From Amanita rubescens (Eukaryota; Basidiomycota; Agaricomycetes; Agaricales; Amanitaceae), in NCBI GenBank assembly GCA_015039365.1, contig WION01000522.1:1-37169 (forward strand): a stretch of 37,169 bases of DNA, given 5' to 3'. How positions within the stretch are numbered: the first letter of the stretch is position 1; each line of letters begins with the position of its first letter. The notes beneath the pieces were generated by a model, which saw only the letters and a program-made list of their open reading frames with translations, was not told the DNA's origin and made no database searches. Positions 1 to 10,294 of the stretch are shown here, piece by piece. Made by a program: the position numbers and the translations under genes.

Positions 1-38
1 GTGGCTGCGCAGGAGATTCAGTAAGACGCCTGTTGAGT

Positions 39-1603
39 TCAAGCGCCGTCGTCCCGAGCTCTCCTGGCCTCCTCTAGTTCCATCTGTAAGGCTTCCCGTT
101 GCTTCGGACGTCGTTTTCCAGTCGTCGTCGCAGTAACGTCCCACTCTTCTTCGGCTTGTGCATGCATTTCCAGCTTGCTATGGACCTTTTGCAGATGGGA
201 ACCAATAGCTTGCACTAGTCCCGGCAGCGACGAATCCCTGGAGAAGAACGCAATCTCATGTGCCTGCATGAGCTCATCCACGGCAGCGAGCCCATCCTCC
301 AGCTCCTGGCCTGCTGCCCGCAAAATCTCCAATCTTCTTCTTCTGCCTCTCCAGCTCTTCCTGTAGCCTAGCCAGGTCCTCCATCTTTTCATCCTGCGCT
401 GCAGCTCGCTCTCTTTCCCACTGTTCTCGTTCGTCTGACCAAGCTCTGCCTTTTTTCTATCTCCTCCGACAAAGCTTGCATTGTCTCTTCCTTTTTTTCC
501 TCCAGTTCCCTCCGACTTTTCTCCTTCTCCTCAGACAAAGCATTCACCAGTTGTTTTATCTCCTCTTCTTTCTGCCGCTCCTCCAGTCGTATTCGTTCCT
601 CTTTCCATTGATTCCTGTAGTCAAGATGCTGCTGCTCGAGATTCTCCAACTTGGGCAACTCCCGCTCCAAAGCAGAAATGGTTTCCTCGGCACTTTGCAG
701 CTCCAACGTCATCGTCGTCTCTACCTCTTGCTTTTCCAAACGCAAGACAGACAACTCTCGTTGTAGCTCGGCTTGCTTCTTGCCCGCAGCTGTCAAAGCC
801 TCGGTTTCCGCCTTTAGCTTCTCCTCTAGAGTAGTTATTTCTGATGCAGCAGCATCTGGCGTCCTCGCTCGTTTCGGAATGATCGCATCGACATGTCCTG
901 CAAACAAGTGTGCTCCGTCGAAACGAGTAGAGGTCGAAGCGGCCGACATCACTGATCTCGATGGGGATAGGGATGGTGTACCGTTTTGGATGGGAGAGTT
1001 GTAACCAGAGTCGCAACACTCTGTTTTGGCGCCAACTTTTTCTCCATGTTCCGCACTGAGAGGCTGAGGACGCTCGCACGGTGCTCCATCAAGCGTCTAT
1101 GCACCTCGTTGGCTCTGTGCGAGACACGCAGGAGTTCGGCTTGAGCAGTATCAACCCGCTTGTTTGTCGCTTCTAGTTGGTCCTCGGATTGCTTAGATAC
1201 ACTCTTGTTGGACGAGTTCATCTTGACCAGTGACTTTTCAGCATGTTGCACTAAGGCGGGATTGCAGAACATGATGCTCCTGTAATAACCTAACTGTTAA
1301 ATATAACACGGAGATGGTTGAATGATTATAAATCCCTACGAGCCTTAAGTTCTTCCACCTTTCCGAGGTAAGAATATCGTATTCCCGGCTATCGACCAGC
1401 AGACTGATAATCAACTCATCGCGAGTATTGAGTAACGTTGATGATCGTTTCCAATCTGGCCTCAAGTCTACAACCTTGGGCACAGACTTTCTCGACAATA
1501 AACGGCTTAGGCCTATATGAGGCGACGATGATGGCGTTATGGCGGGTGAACTAGTCCGAGTGCCATTCTGCTTTCCAGAGGTTGAAGAAACACTGGAGGT
1601 CAA
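39..1603 (-). CDS. Uds1-domain (up-regulated during septation) coiled-coil protein, frame broken as read
   Basis: An N-terminal exon (about 1359-1603) encodes a Ser/Thr-rich lead, then DELIISLLVDSREYDILTSE, which resembles the start of the Uds1 domain found in fungal septation-related proteins. An intron at about 1280-1358 leads into an exon (1020-1279) with NKRVDTAQAELLRVSHRANE and RRLMEHRASVLSLSVRNMEKK. A second intron (about 952-1019) leads to a long Glu/Lys/Gln-rich coiled coil (389-951). The reading frame changes twice more, near 440 and near 320, before a final coiled-coil piece ends at 39. The Glu-Val-Glu-Glu-Leu-Lys stretch expected after residue TSE near 1360 is also out of frame. 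The exact start is unclear because open frame continues upstream of 1603 without a clear ATG. The gene is either decayed or carries assembly indels. Family assignment comes from motif recall. It is divergent from HUS1, 180 bp away. Confidence 0.55.
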
Positions 1604-1782
1604 ACTCCCCGTGCGGGTGCTTTCGGCTGCGATTTTTGCTTCTTTACCAGTACAAGAGCGGGGGGTTACTGAGGCGGGGAGGACTGCCTTCAGGCAACGG
1701 TGGCCATGACGGGCCAGAATTTGGAGAGAATAAGCCCGGGCTTATCAGAGGCGGTCGCAAGTGCTGACCTAATACACCGACA

Positions 1783-2892
1783 ATGCGCTTTAGAACTTCC
1801 ATTGACGACGTTTCAGACTTTCTTCAGTAAGAACCCAGTCTCGCTCGCACAGGTTAAATCTATGGGCAGAAAATCGTACAGTCTGTAGAAAAAATACAAA
1901 AAAAATGCATCATCAAGTTGACCGAAGAAGATATACATATCATTTGCAATAGCGAAACTAACGAAGGGGGTCTTCAAGTATGGTCGTGCGTCTCTTTTAT
2001 TATATCGTAGTGTGCATCTCACTTGGTTTAGTAAAGTCAAGGTAGACTCCCTGTTCAGCAACTATCGTATCCAATCCAACTCAGAGAACACCATCACCCT
2101 GGCACTCGCGCCCGAGGCGCTTCTTGTCGCGTTACGTTCCGCAGCGGCACCTTCAACATCGTCCACGTCTGGCTATGAGTTGGAAGAGGTCGTCATGAAA
2201 CTAGCCAAAAAGAACGATCAGGCGGTGCTATCCTTTGAGATAGCAGGTCTGTCCCGTGCAGGTCGCAGGATGCGCGTTACCCACGATGTGAGAATCGAAG
2301 TTATGAAACCTGCAGAGGTACAAAAGCTTGAAGAACCGAGGGTGCCAGAGCCGGACGTTCGTGGACTATATGCGCGTCTTTTTGGGTTGTCACTGATTCA
2401 GCATAGGTTCATGTACTTTTGCCGCCGCTGAATAAACTGAGAACAATCGTAGAACGACTGCGGCCGATGGCGAACGTCCTCGCGTTTCGCGCCAACAATA
2501 ATAAGAAGCTGCAACTTTCAATTTTCACCGAGAGCGTCAAGGTGGAGACGGATTGGAACAATTGCGTGAATCCGAGAAGTGTGTACCGTGTTGTCGTGCT
2601 CGTACCTTATTCAAGGCTGCCATAGTGCCGCACCAGGAAGATCGTGACCCAGATCAGATATATGAAGTGTGCATCTCGTTGAAGGGTTTCTCCAAGTTTT
2701 TGAACAGCTATGTCGTATCCACAACGACCATTGCTTGTACGGCTATTATTGTTATATGGGCGAACTGGGCTAATTAAGTTCTTTATAGGTCTTTGCCATC
2801 ACTATTGCATAATTCTCTACGTTTATATTGGGGACGTCGCAGATGCTGGGGGCGTCCTCACGTTTTATATACCAGCTATGATTAGCGAGTAG
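1783..2892 (+). CDS. HUS1: HUS1-like subunit of the 9-1-1 DNA damage checkpoint clamp
   Basis: Hus1 forms with Rad9 and Rad1 a PCNA-like ring that is loaded at damaged DNA and activates the checkpoint kinase in the nucleus. Exons read as 1783-about 1810 or 1826, 1870-1985, 2032-2356, 2407-2578, 2626-2736 and 2789-2892, giving about 285-290 residues, close to the 280 of other Hus1 proteins. Recognisable family blocks are MRFRTSIDDVSDF at the N-terminus, KVDSLFSNYRIQSNSENTI, EEVVMKLAKKNDQAVLSFE, HDVRIEVMKPAEV and the C-terminal ILYVYIGDVADAGGVLTFYI. Introns 2-5 join in frame. Intron 1 is the weak point: the good donor at 1827 (GTAAGA) leaves the join one base out of phase, while a poorer donor at 1810 keeps frame but drops five residues. 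This could be an assembly indel. Confidence 0.9.
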
Positions 2893-2973
2893 TACAGCGT
2901 TAGCGACATTCCTGAAAGTTGTAAAGCCTAATACGTTAATATAATATAAATCATCCAAATCCAGTGCAGTTCG

Positions 2974-3901
2974 TCAACCACCTTTAATCATCTCAACGCC
3001 CGTGTCCCTGTCTACACTTGGCAAGTGTTCTAGGTCCATTGGATCGCTCCCGTTAGCCGTATTCCTCGACGTCTGTTTTTCCTTTGGATCATCACCACAT
3101 CCACAATCGTACTCTGCATCGAGGTTCGCGCAGTCAAACCATGGTTTACCTAGCCTTTTGTTCACTTCGTTGTGAACCGAGCAGAGCCAAAGTGCAGCAG
3201 AGCGTCTGGAAGAGGTCTGTGGTGGGTATTTCTTCAGCAGAGCTTGGAATTCGGCCGCACATTCGCCGCAGGGATACAGCCGAGAAAGAAGGTGGAAGTA
3301 GGATGAGAGGGCCGTACGTTCGTCTGGCGTTGGGTGCTACCGAATAAGTGAGTGGCATGCCTCAGAAACAAGTGATGGTATATTAAACCTCTGGAAAACG
3401 GAGTGTCATTGTGTGGCTGTGGAGAAGGTTATGTTCCGGTGGAATGGTATTCGCTAGAAGGACGTACAGCAGTTTCCATGTTGCGCGTCCCAGCGCTGCT
3501 CTGCAATCAAGAGAATTAATGAATCGTTACAAGCTAGTGAGAAGCGATTGTACTTCGCGGTCGCATTTCCAAGCTTGGACATGATAACCCCACCGTGAAC
3601 GCTCGACTCGCTGCTCATCCCGCTGAAATTGTCTGGTTTGGATTTGAGTGTCGGAGCGGCGGTATAGCCGTGGACTGTCTGGATGGATCCGTTGTGCCAA
3701 ACGCCCTCTACGCCGCCCTCGCCGAACAGTTGTCCTGTCCATGGATCGATGTAAGCGCGTGCTGGTGGGTGGAGGAAGGCAACCATGGATAGCAGGCCCT
3801 GTCCTGCTGTTGAAACAGTACTTTAGAACGAAAGAAACAACACGTACGAGCACAGCTACGACGAGCAAAAATGACTTTGCGAAGCGGGAGATGATGACCA
3901 T
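2974..3901 (-). CDS. ERV2: ERV2-like FAD-linked sulfhydryl oxidase of the secretory pathway
   Basis: Erv/ALR enzymes use FAD and O2 to make disulfides; the Erv2 branch works in the ER lumen. Five exons (3848-3901, 3554-3798, 3468-3500, 3389-3416, 2974-3336) join in frame to about 240 residues. Residues 1-25 form a hydrophobic signal anchor (FAKSFLLVVAVL). The catalytic domain starts at KAALGRATWKLLHTMTLRFP and contains the redox-active Cys-Gly-Glu-Cys (LYPCGECAAEF), then the FAD-binding CSVHNEVNKRLGKPWFDC and a final CGCGD. The His-Thr-Met-Thr and Cys-X-X-Cys spacing fits the family. A hydrophilic tail of about 40 residues follows with no C-terminal shuttle motif that I recognise. The ATG at 3901 starts directly before the signal anchor. 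The gene runs convergent with HUS1 (81 bp between stops) and divergent from the asparaginyl-tRNA synthetase (116 bp between starts). It looks intact. Confidence 0.92.
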
Positions 3902-4017
3902 CCTCGAGGCAGAGTATGAGTGTGTGAAGTGTGAATGAAAATCAAGTCGCGTCTGATAAGATAAGATAAAAAAATCCCTCGAGTCATTCTCCAACTTGCT
4001 TTCAGACTCCCATCGCC

Positions 4018-5920
4018 ATGGCCACCGTGTACATCGATGAGCTATCTGGCACCGACACCGCCGGCCTGGGCACCCTAGAATCACCTTACCAGTCGTTAGG
4101 ACATGCGATCTTTGCTAGCCCTGATGATGCCAAGTATCTCGTACGCAAGGACGCGGGTGGCGAATATACAGAACCGACCCAGTCATCCCTGAAAAAGGCA
4201 AAGAAAACGGCAGATGGATTAGAAAAGAAGAAGAAGAAGGCGGAAGAGCTCAAGGAGAGAGAGTTGGCCAAGGACACCGAAGAGAAAGAGAAACGAGAGA
4301 AATTATTGGAAGAAAGCAAGAAAATCGTGCTCGTGGAGGATGACACTTTACCGCAGGCTAAGAGGGTGTGCTCTTCGTATTCTCTCGTGCTTACCGTGAC
4401 CGACAGTCGGTTAGGCCAAGATTTCTCAGCTAGCCGAGTACAGATCCCAGCGCGTCAGGGTGTTCGGCTGGGTCCATCGTCTGCGTGATCAGAAAGGGAT
4501 TATATTCATCGTTCTTAGAGATGGTACTGGATTCCTCCAAGCCTTACTTTCCGGAAAGCCCGTTTGTTCTTTCCTTATCATCCCTATCGTCGCGCCTGAT
4601 AACGAGATAGGCACAAACCTACGAGGCGCTGACGCTCACTATTGAAACGTCCGTCGAGCTTGTAGGCTCTCTCCAACCCGTCCCCGAAGGCAAGACAGCA
4701 CCTGGTGGGCACGAGCTTGTCGTCGACTACTGGCGCGTCTTGGGCGGTGCACCAGGCGCCGAAGAAGCATTTACTAACCGACTCAATGAGGTGTGTTGTG
4801 GCGAGTCGCTGCTGATCGCCTGCTCATTTGCGTGTAGAAATCCGACCCGTCCATTCTTGCGGATTTGCGACACCTCGTTCTCCGCGGCGAGACCGCTTCT
4901 TCTGTCCTGCGACTGCGGTCTCACCTCCTATCTGCTTTCCGCACCACCTATGCTTCCCACAACCTGCTCGAAGTCACTCCACCATGCCTCGTTCAAACTC
5001 AAGTCGAGGGCGGAGCGACATTATTCAAGCTAGACTACTACGGACAATCCGCCTTCCTTACACAAAGTTCCCAATTATACCTAGAGACCTGTCTCCCTGC
5101 GCTCGGCGACGTCTTCTGCGTTCAAGAAAGTTTTAGAGCGGAGAACAGCCATACCAGGCGTCACCTTTCGGAATATACCCATCTCGAGGCTGAGGTAGGA
5201 TTCATTACCTTCCCCGAATTGTTGGAACACATAGAGACCATTATCTGCGAGACCGTCGACATTCTCCTCGCCGATCCTGTCTCCTCCTCTCTCATTCGTA
5301 CTTTGAACCCCAACTTTGTCGCTCCAACGCGGCCTTTTATGCGCATTTCGTACGTCGAGGCGATTCAATGGCTTAACCAACATGGAATCGAGAGGCCCGA
5401 AGAGGATGACGCAGGTAACGTTATCAAGGGCGAAAACGGCGAACCGGTCATGGTCGAGCACAAGGTCGGCGATGACATTGCAGAGGCTGCGGAAAGGCAA
5501 ATGACGGACGTCATCGGAAAACCGGTGTTCTTGTACGGGTTCCCAAAGGAGTTGAAGTCGTTCTATATGAAGAGCATGCCTCGCGGCAAGTTTTCGCTTA
5601 CCGACGGCGTTGTAGACGGTGATGATGGCGCGGACGGAAGAGTTTTCACCGAATCATGCGACTTACTTATGCCCAACGTCGGCGAGATTGTCGGTGGATC
5701 GATGAGGATTTCCGATATAAACGAGTTACTCGAGGGGTACAAGCGAGAAGGCATTGACCCTGCACCATATTACTGGTTTACGGATTTGCGCAAGTACGGA
5801 ACTTGCGAGCATGGTGGGTATGGTTTAGGTGTAGAGAGATTTTTGGCATGGTTGGGCAATAGGTATACAGTTAGGGAGTGTTCGTTATATCCAAGGTGGC
5901 CAGGGAAGGCAACGCCATAG
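4018..5920 (+). CDS. DED81: Cytosolic asparaginyl-tRNA synthetase (class IIb)
   Basis: The enzyme attaches asparagine to tRNA-Asn in the cytosol. Four exons (4018-4365, 4415-4561, 4611-4790, 4838-5920) separated by phase-0 introns of 47-49 nt encode about 585 residues. Residues 1-116 are a eukaryote-type Lys/Glu-rich extension. An OB-fold anticodon-binding domain follows (VRVFGWVHRLRDQKG, then the block starting QTYEALTLTIETSVELVG). Motif 2 lies near residue 320 (QESFRAENSHTRRHLSEYTH) and motif 3 near residue 551 (GGYGLGVERFLAWL); the C-terminus is the usual SLYPRW...P ending. Choice of AsnRS over AspRS or LysRS rests on the motif 2/3 context and EIVGGSMRI. No frameshift is seen. The ATG at 4018 gives MATVYIDELSGTDTAGLG, typical of fungal orthologues. 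The start lies 116 bp from the divergent ERV2-like gene, so they may share a promoter. Confidence 0.95.
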
Positions 5921-6469
5921 GTGCTGGTGGAGTTCATTGGTTTGCCTTGTCTTTCTAATTAGAGTTCCATCATGATTCATGAAAACTGCAGACTCAAGCC
6001 CTGCTAAATTGCTAATTAGCTTGGGAGACTATTGGAGTGTCCCAAGCCAAACTAGCATGTAGTGTCTCCAGACTCCTATTCAAGTTGAATAAATTATAGA
6101 TAACAATAAATATTCAAAGAAAATCTCTTGCTAGCTATATGTATGACATTCAACATGTTTCATGTTTATATGTGTGATCACTTATATACTATCAGGAAAA
6201 TTCTGGTTTGGCTTATGCACTTTGGGAGCTTAAAATGTCTTTCCTGCCTTAGTGATAAAAATGGCTAAGACCATCTAAGACACTAAGTGCATTAAGGTCA
6301 TTGCCATTTACCTAAGTCTAAGTCCTTTTTGTCAAGTCCAAGATAAGGCCATTGACACAGTACTTTGCAGTCCACCCCCCACTGTTCCTTGAGGAATTCA
6401 TGGAATCTATGGAATTGTGCAGAATAACATTCTACTTTTAACAAATAATGGTATACAACACCCCCTACT
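5921..6469. other. AT-rich intergenic region after the asparaginyl-tRNA synthetase gene
   Basis: No convincing gene is visible. Near 5990-6090 there are short related strings (GGGAGAC, CTCCAGACTCC, CCCAAGCC at several places) that may be remains of a small transposon. The only open frame (6298-6528, minus) runs into the copia LTR and shows no recognisable domain. The copia element 1 target site duplication begins at 6470. Confidence 0.5.
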
Positions 6470-6474
6470 ACATA
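6470..6474. repeat. Target site duplication ACATA, left copy (copia copy 1)
   Basis: ACATA precedes the LTR at 6475 and recurs directly after the other LTR at 12155-12159. A 5-bp duplication is the normal size for Ty1/copia integrase and fixes the element ends. Confidence 0.9.
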
Positions 6475-6881
6475 TGACGAAGAAGACAGGTCTACGCGAG
6501 AGCGTGTCCACAGCATGAGCAGGTGCAATAGCTTACCTATTGCGATATGATCTTAGCACTACCCTTCGGCGTAGTAGTGATAGTAAGAGGAAGAGAATGG
6601 ATTGTCCTATTCTACGATACAGGACAGGTTTATATACTAAGAGAGAACAAATATGTGTCTACATATGTGTAAGCGTATAGTATAGATGGGAAGATATGGC
6701 GTGCTAAGCACACCATAAGGTATGATCATGAGTCTATCATGATGTCACCATGATATCATAATGAAGTCATTATGATGTCATCTCTATGTCATACATAAAG
6801 GATGACGCAAGCGATATGAGTAACATTGATTGTAGTCAATCAGTAGTTAATCATTCTATAAATATAATTCTATATTTAACA
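6475..6881 (-). repeat. 3' LTR of copia copy 1 (407 bp)
   Basis: In the coding orientation this LTR starts TGTTAAATATAG and ends CTTCTTCGTCA. It differs from its partner at 11748-12154 at a single base by eye (about position 30 of the plus-strand reading, G here and A there). Its interior has several ATGATGTCA-like inverted segments around 6722-6785. Confidence 0.95.
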
Positions 6882-6893
6882 CACCCCTTCGCT
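6882..6893 (-). other. Polypurine tract of copia copy 1
   Basis: Directly internal to the 3' LTR the coding strand reads GCGAAGGGGTG, then the LTR TGTTAAA. This is the expected position and composition of the plus-strand primer. Confidence 0.8.
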
Positions 6894-6903
6894 TAGATAT
6901 CCT

Positions 6904-8514
6904 TTATTTAAAGTCTATAATGTTCTCATCATAGAAGGGATCTATATCCGATTCCTGTTGATCAATAAGACCATCAAGAAGTTCCATCAACTTCTTGTGT
7001 GATAGACGATCAATACCATCTAATTCAAGATTTTGCCAATCAAGAATTAATTTCGTCAAATCACGAATTTCCTCAGACTCTAATTTATCTGGTCTTTTGA
7101 TTAATGCGTTTGTAGAGGTCGGATATTCTTCTAAGGAAAGTCCCAATCGTTCTCTAAAGAATTTGACCTTTTCAAAGGATAAATTCTTAGTCATGAGATC
7201 CGCATTCTGTTCGTTGGTTGGTATATATTCGAGGACTACTTTTTTAGTCTTGATCAACTCGCGAACGAAATGATAGCGAATATCAATGTGTTTGGAACGA
7301 TGTTCTTGTGCAGGATTTTGTGCCCAAAATATAGCGCCTTGGTTATCTACGCTAAGTAAGATGCTTTTGATGGGTGCACCTATTTCGTAAAATAGATTTT
7401 CAACCCATGCAATTTGTCTTGCAGCATCTGATAAAGATATGTATTCTGCTTCAGTCGAAGACAGAGCTACAGTCTTTTGTTTTCTACTCGTCCAAGCTAC
7501 CGCACCACCAGCTAACATTAAGACATAACCGTTTATAGATCGTCGTGTATTACGATCAGCGGCCCAGTCAGCGTCAGCATAGGCTCTAAATTTATTATTG
7601 CCTTTGGCGCTATAAACGATTTTGACGTTTAAGGTATGAGCAATGTATTTGACTATATACAAGGCTTTTTGAATATGTTCTTGGGACGGGTTTGATGAAA
7701 ATTGGGACATCAAAATTACTGCATAGATTATATCAGGCCTAGTTCCTAAGGCAAGATATAGAAGGGATCCTATTATCTGTTGATAATACGAACGTTCCTG
7801 TGGTGTGCATTCTCCTTCATTTTTTATAGGAGCATACCCAGCAGGCAACGGTGTGCGTACAGACTTGCAATCTTCAAGTCCAAATCGCTTAACAACCTTC
7901 AAGGCATAAGGACCTTGATCTATGACTAAGAATCCTAAATCACGGTTGTAATTGACTTGGATTCGTAAATACTCTTTGATCTTTCCAAGATCACGACATT
8001 CCCACATCTCCATAAATTTCTTTTTAATGGATACGATGGTGGAATCGTCATTTCCCATAAAGAGTATATCGTCGACATACAATATGCATATCGTGATAGT
8101 ATTCTTGCCTTTACGAACGTAAACGCCAGAATCAGACAAGCATCGCTCGAAATGCAACGATTTCAACGATTTATCAGCTTGTTTATTCCAGGCATATGAT
8201 GCCTGTTTCAATCCATATATGGCTTTCCTCAGCCTATATACTTTAGATTCTTGTCCTTTTACAACGAAACCTTCTGGCTGGGCCATGTAAATATCTTCAT
8301 CAAGATCGCCATATAAGAAGGCAGTTTTTACATCTAGGGCTTGTATATCCCAGTTTTCAAGCACTGATGTGGCCAGAAGTATTCGGATTGTTTCATATCT
8401 CGCTACAGGCGAGAATGTTTCGTCGTAATCTAATCCGGGACGTTGACTAAAACCTTTAGCTACGACACGAGCTTTTTGCGTCCATCGGTTTTTAAGTCGA
8501 AAACCCAACAACAT
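6904..8514 (-). CDS. Copia pol C-terminal part: reverse transcriptase and RNase H (copy 1)
   Basis: This frame of 536 codons carries a Ty1/copia reverse transcriptase followed by RNase H. The RT starts at KARVVAKGFSQRPGLDYDET, has the FSPVARYETIRILLA and QALDVKTAFLYGDLDEDIYM blocks, and the catalytic Tyr-Val-Asp-Asp in CILYVDDILFMGND. RNase H has DADWAADRNTRRSINGY, VALSSTEAEYISLSDAARQ and HIDIRYHFVRELI. A tail of about 90 residues rich in Asp/Glu/Leu follows. The methionine at 8514 is not a natural start: one T is missing from a T run near 8474 compared with copy 2, so the frame is broken from the upstream pol frame (8460-9384) inside the RT N-terminal block. Without protease and integrase the copy could move only with help. 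Confidence 0.93.
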   Translation of the reverse strand: MLLGFRLKNRWTQKARVVAKGFSQRPGLDYDETFSPVARYETIRILLATSVLENWDIQALDVKTAFLYGDLDEDIYMAQPEGFVVKGQESKVYRLRKAIYGLKQASYAWNKQADKSLKSLHFERCLSDSGVYVRKGKNTITICILYVDDILFMGNDDSTIVSIKKKFMEMWECRDLGKIKEYLRIQVNYNRDLGFLVIDQGPYALKVVKRFGLEDCKSVRTPLPAGYAPIKNEGECTPQERSYYQQIIGSLLYLALGTRPDIIYAVILMSQFSSNPSQEHIQKALYIVKYIAHTLNVKIVYSAKGNNKFRAYADADWAADRNTRRSINGYVLMLAGGAVAWTSRKQKTVALSSTEAEYISLSDAARQIAWVENLFYEIGAPIKSILLSVDNQGAIFWAQNPAQEHRSKHIDIRYHFVRELIKTKKVVLEYIPTNEQNADLMTKNLSFEKVKFFRERLGLSLEEYPTSTNALIKRPDKLESEEIRDLTKLILDWQNLELDGIDRLSHKKLMELLDGLIDQQESDIDPFYDENIIDFK

Positions 8515-9384
8515 CTGATTAGGTTTCGTCCTTTTGGAAGATCAACTAACTCCCAAATATCTCTAGATTGAAGAGATTTAAATTCGTCATCCATTGCAAT
8601 CTTCCATTGTTTATACAATTGAGGATTACTGGAGCGCATTTTAGATATATCTCTATAGTCATATGGAATATTATCCACAAGGGGGACAGCCGCTTTTAGA
8701 AGGAAATGAAGGAATTCATTTCCAGATTCATTAATCATTCGAGTTAAATGATCATGTTCCGCAGATTTTAATTCAGACTTTAAAGCGAAGATTTCTTTGA
8801 GTAGAGAAGCAGATTCATTCATTCTATCAGGGTTCCTGTCTGCTGACGGTGGATCCTGAGTCGAAGAACTCGGAGTTTTATCTTTTAACTGCTCTCGTAA
8901 AGCATCTCGCTTTTGCTGAATTTCTGCTTCTATCTGTGCAGGAGTTTTATCTCCATACGCGTTGTCTCTTTGTACCCTTGGAACTGGAAAACGACCAGAA
9001 CGGCGAGGACCTATTTGTACAGAGGGTGGACCAGGATCAGATACGATCGGTGGAGGTGGTCTAGGTCTCTGAGCAAATTCTCTAAAACGATCTCTTTGAC
9101 GTTGTTCAAATTGATCAAATTCTCGATCCGTCATAAAAGGGTTTTCTATTTCATCACGATCTCTTTGATTCAAAGAGAAAGGATTATCTTCATCCATAGG
9201 ACTACGAGGCGAAGGTGGCCTAGATACATATGGTATCGGTGTTATAGGCCTAGAAGGAACAGGAGTCTCCTCTTTTATTTGTGGAGAAGGAGTACGTCTA
9301 AAGGGTTCAGGAGTTTTACGTTTCTTAAACATATCACTCATTTGACGTTTGAATTGATCTCGTAAATGAGACTGTTTATCAATT
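8460..9384 (-). pseudogene. Copia pol spacer between integrase and RT (copy 1), out of frame with neighbours
   Basis: The frame encodes a charged, Pro/Arg-rich spacer (repeated PSP, RPP and RDRDEIENPFMTDRE-like blocks) and then the very start of RT (RDIWELVDLPKGRNLIRC). A Cys stands where copy 2 has Arg. It ends at a stop near 8460 because of the T-run indel. Its left part is fused by the 2460-bp deletion to the Arg/Gly-rich gag tail in a different frame, so no intact gag-pol can be read. Confidence 0.8.
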
Positions 9385-10293
9385 TGTCTGAGCGCCTTGT
9401 GGAGGCCTAGAATAAGGCCTCCCCCCACGTCCACGACCTGCTCCGCGGCCACGTCCGCGAGCACGTCCTCGTCCTCGACCACGTACTTGTTGCCATGGTT
9501 GCTGCTGTTGTTGCGACGTATTAGCCGTTGAAGCAGATTCAGGGTGCCTTCGGCGCCACTCATTCTGAATTAAGGGAAGTATCCCTTGGATCGTAAGATC
9601 CGATGGTTCTGTTGTGGCAAGAACCACAGCGGCAAAATTGTCCCAATGACGGGGGACAGCAGAAAGTACAATCATTGCCTGTACATTTGCAGGCAATGTA
9701 ATTCCGCTTGATGCTAAGCGGTTTATTATGGCGAGGAGGTCATTTAAGGATTGTGTGGGATCCTTTTTATCTTGGAATTTCCAATTTATTGCTAATTGGA
9801 AATCATTGTATATTCCGGCAGACATTGTCACACCGTATTGTTCTGCTAAGTTTTGCCATAGAACTCGGGCAGAAACTACATGTTCATTGATCTGCTGTAT
9901 AGTAGCAGTACATTTCATGTTTATGGATCTGAGGATGCGATCATCCTCGACGACCCAATCATCATAGGCCTTTTTGATAGCCTCTGCATCATCAATCATT
10001 TGTTGAGTGATGGTGGGTTGTGCCGGTTGTGCCGGCATTGCGGGTATCGCATCTTCAGTTTCCGTTTCGGGAACTGCTGCTGTTGCTGGAACAGCTGGAA
10101 TAAAGGCTTGAACGCCTGTATCCAGATAGTATTGTTCCAACGGCGTTACCCGTCTTGGACGAATATAATCGGTTTTTAGGTACCGATATAAACCTTTGGT
10201 TTGTAATAGGAAACGCATCATGCGTTCCCATTCTTTATAATTAGTTCCATTCAAAACGGGAATGGAACTAGGAATCGTCAAGTCGTTAGACAT
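9379..10293 (-). CDS. Copia Gag-like capsid protein (copy 1)
   Basis: This is a 304-codon frame starting at the ATG at 10293 directly after the upstream leader frame. The N-terminal 250 residues are a copia-type Gag (IPVLNGTNYKEWERMMRFLL, then VLWQNLAEQYG, DPTQSLNDLLAIINRLASSG and VQAMIVLSAVPRHWDNFA, as in the UBN2/Retrotran_gag families). The C-terminus is a poly-Gln stretch and an Arg-Gly-rich tail (RGRGRGRARGRGRGAGRGRG) that probably binds RNA in place of a CCHC knuckle, which I do not see. The last codons come from the deletion junction and stop at once. Compared with the same region of copy 2 this gag is free of frameshifts, so it is the best reference for the family. Confidence 0.88.
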   Translation of the reverse strand: MSNDLTIPSSIPVLNGTNYKEWERMMRFLLQTKGLYRYLKTDYIRPRRVTPLEQYYLDTGVQAFIPAVPATAAVPETETEDAIPAMPAQPAQPTITQQMIDDAEAIKKAYDDWVVEDDRILRSINMKCTATIQQINEHVVSARVLWQNLAEQYGVTMSAGIYNDFQLAINWKFQDKKDPTQSLNDLLAIINRLASSGITLPANVQAMIVLSAVPRHWDNFAAVVLATTEPSDLTIQGILPLIQNEWRRRHPESASTANTSQQQQQPWQQVRGRGRGRARGRGRGAGRGRGGRPYSRPPQGAQTN

Positions 10294-10294
10294 G

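Noticed and set aside
6298..6528. 76-codon minus-strand frame crossing the copia LTR edge
   Set aside because: It starts inside the LTR and has no recognisable domain; it is most likely chance reading across an insertion border.
8913..9365. 150-codon plus-strand frame, repeated at 21625-22077
   Set aside because: It is antisense to the Arg/Pro-rich pol spacer; its open state follows from the codon content of the sense strand.
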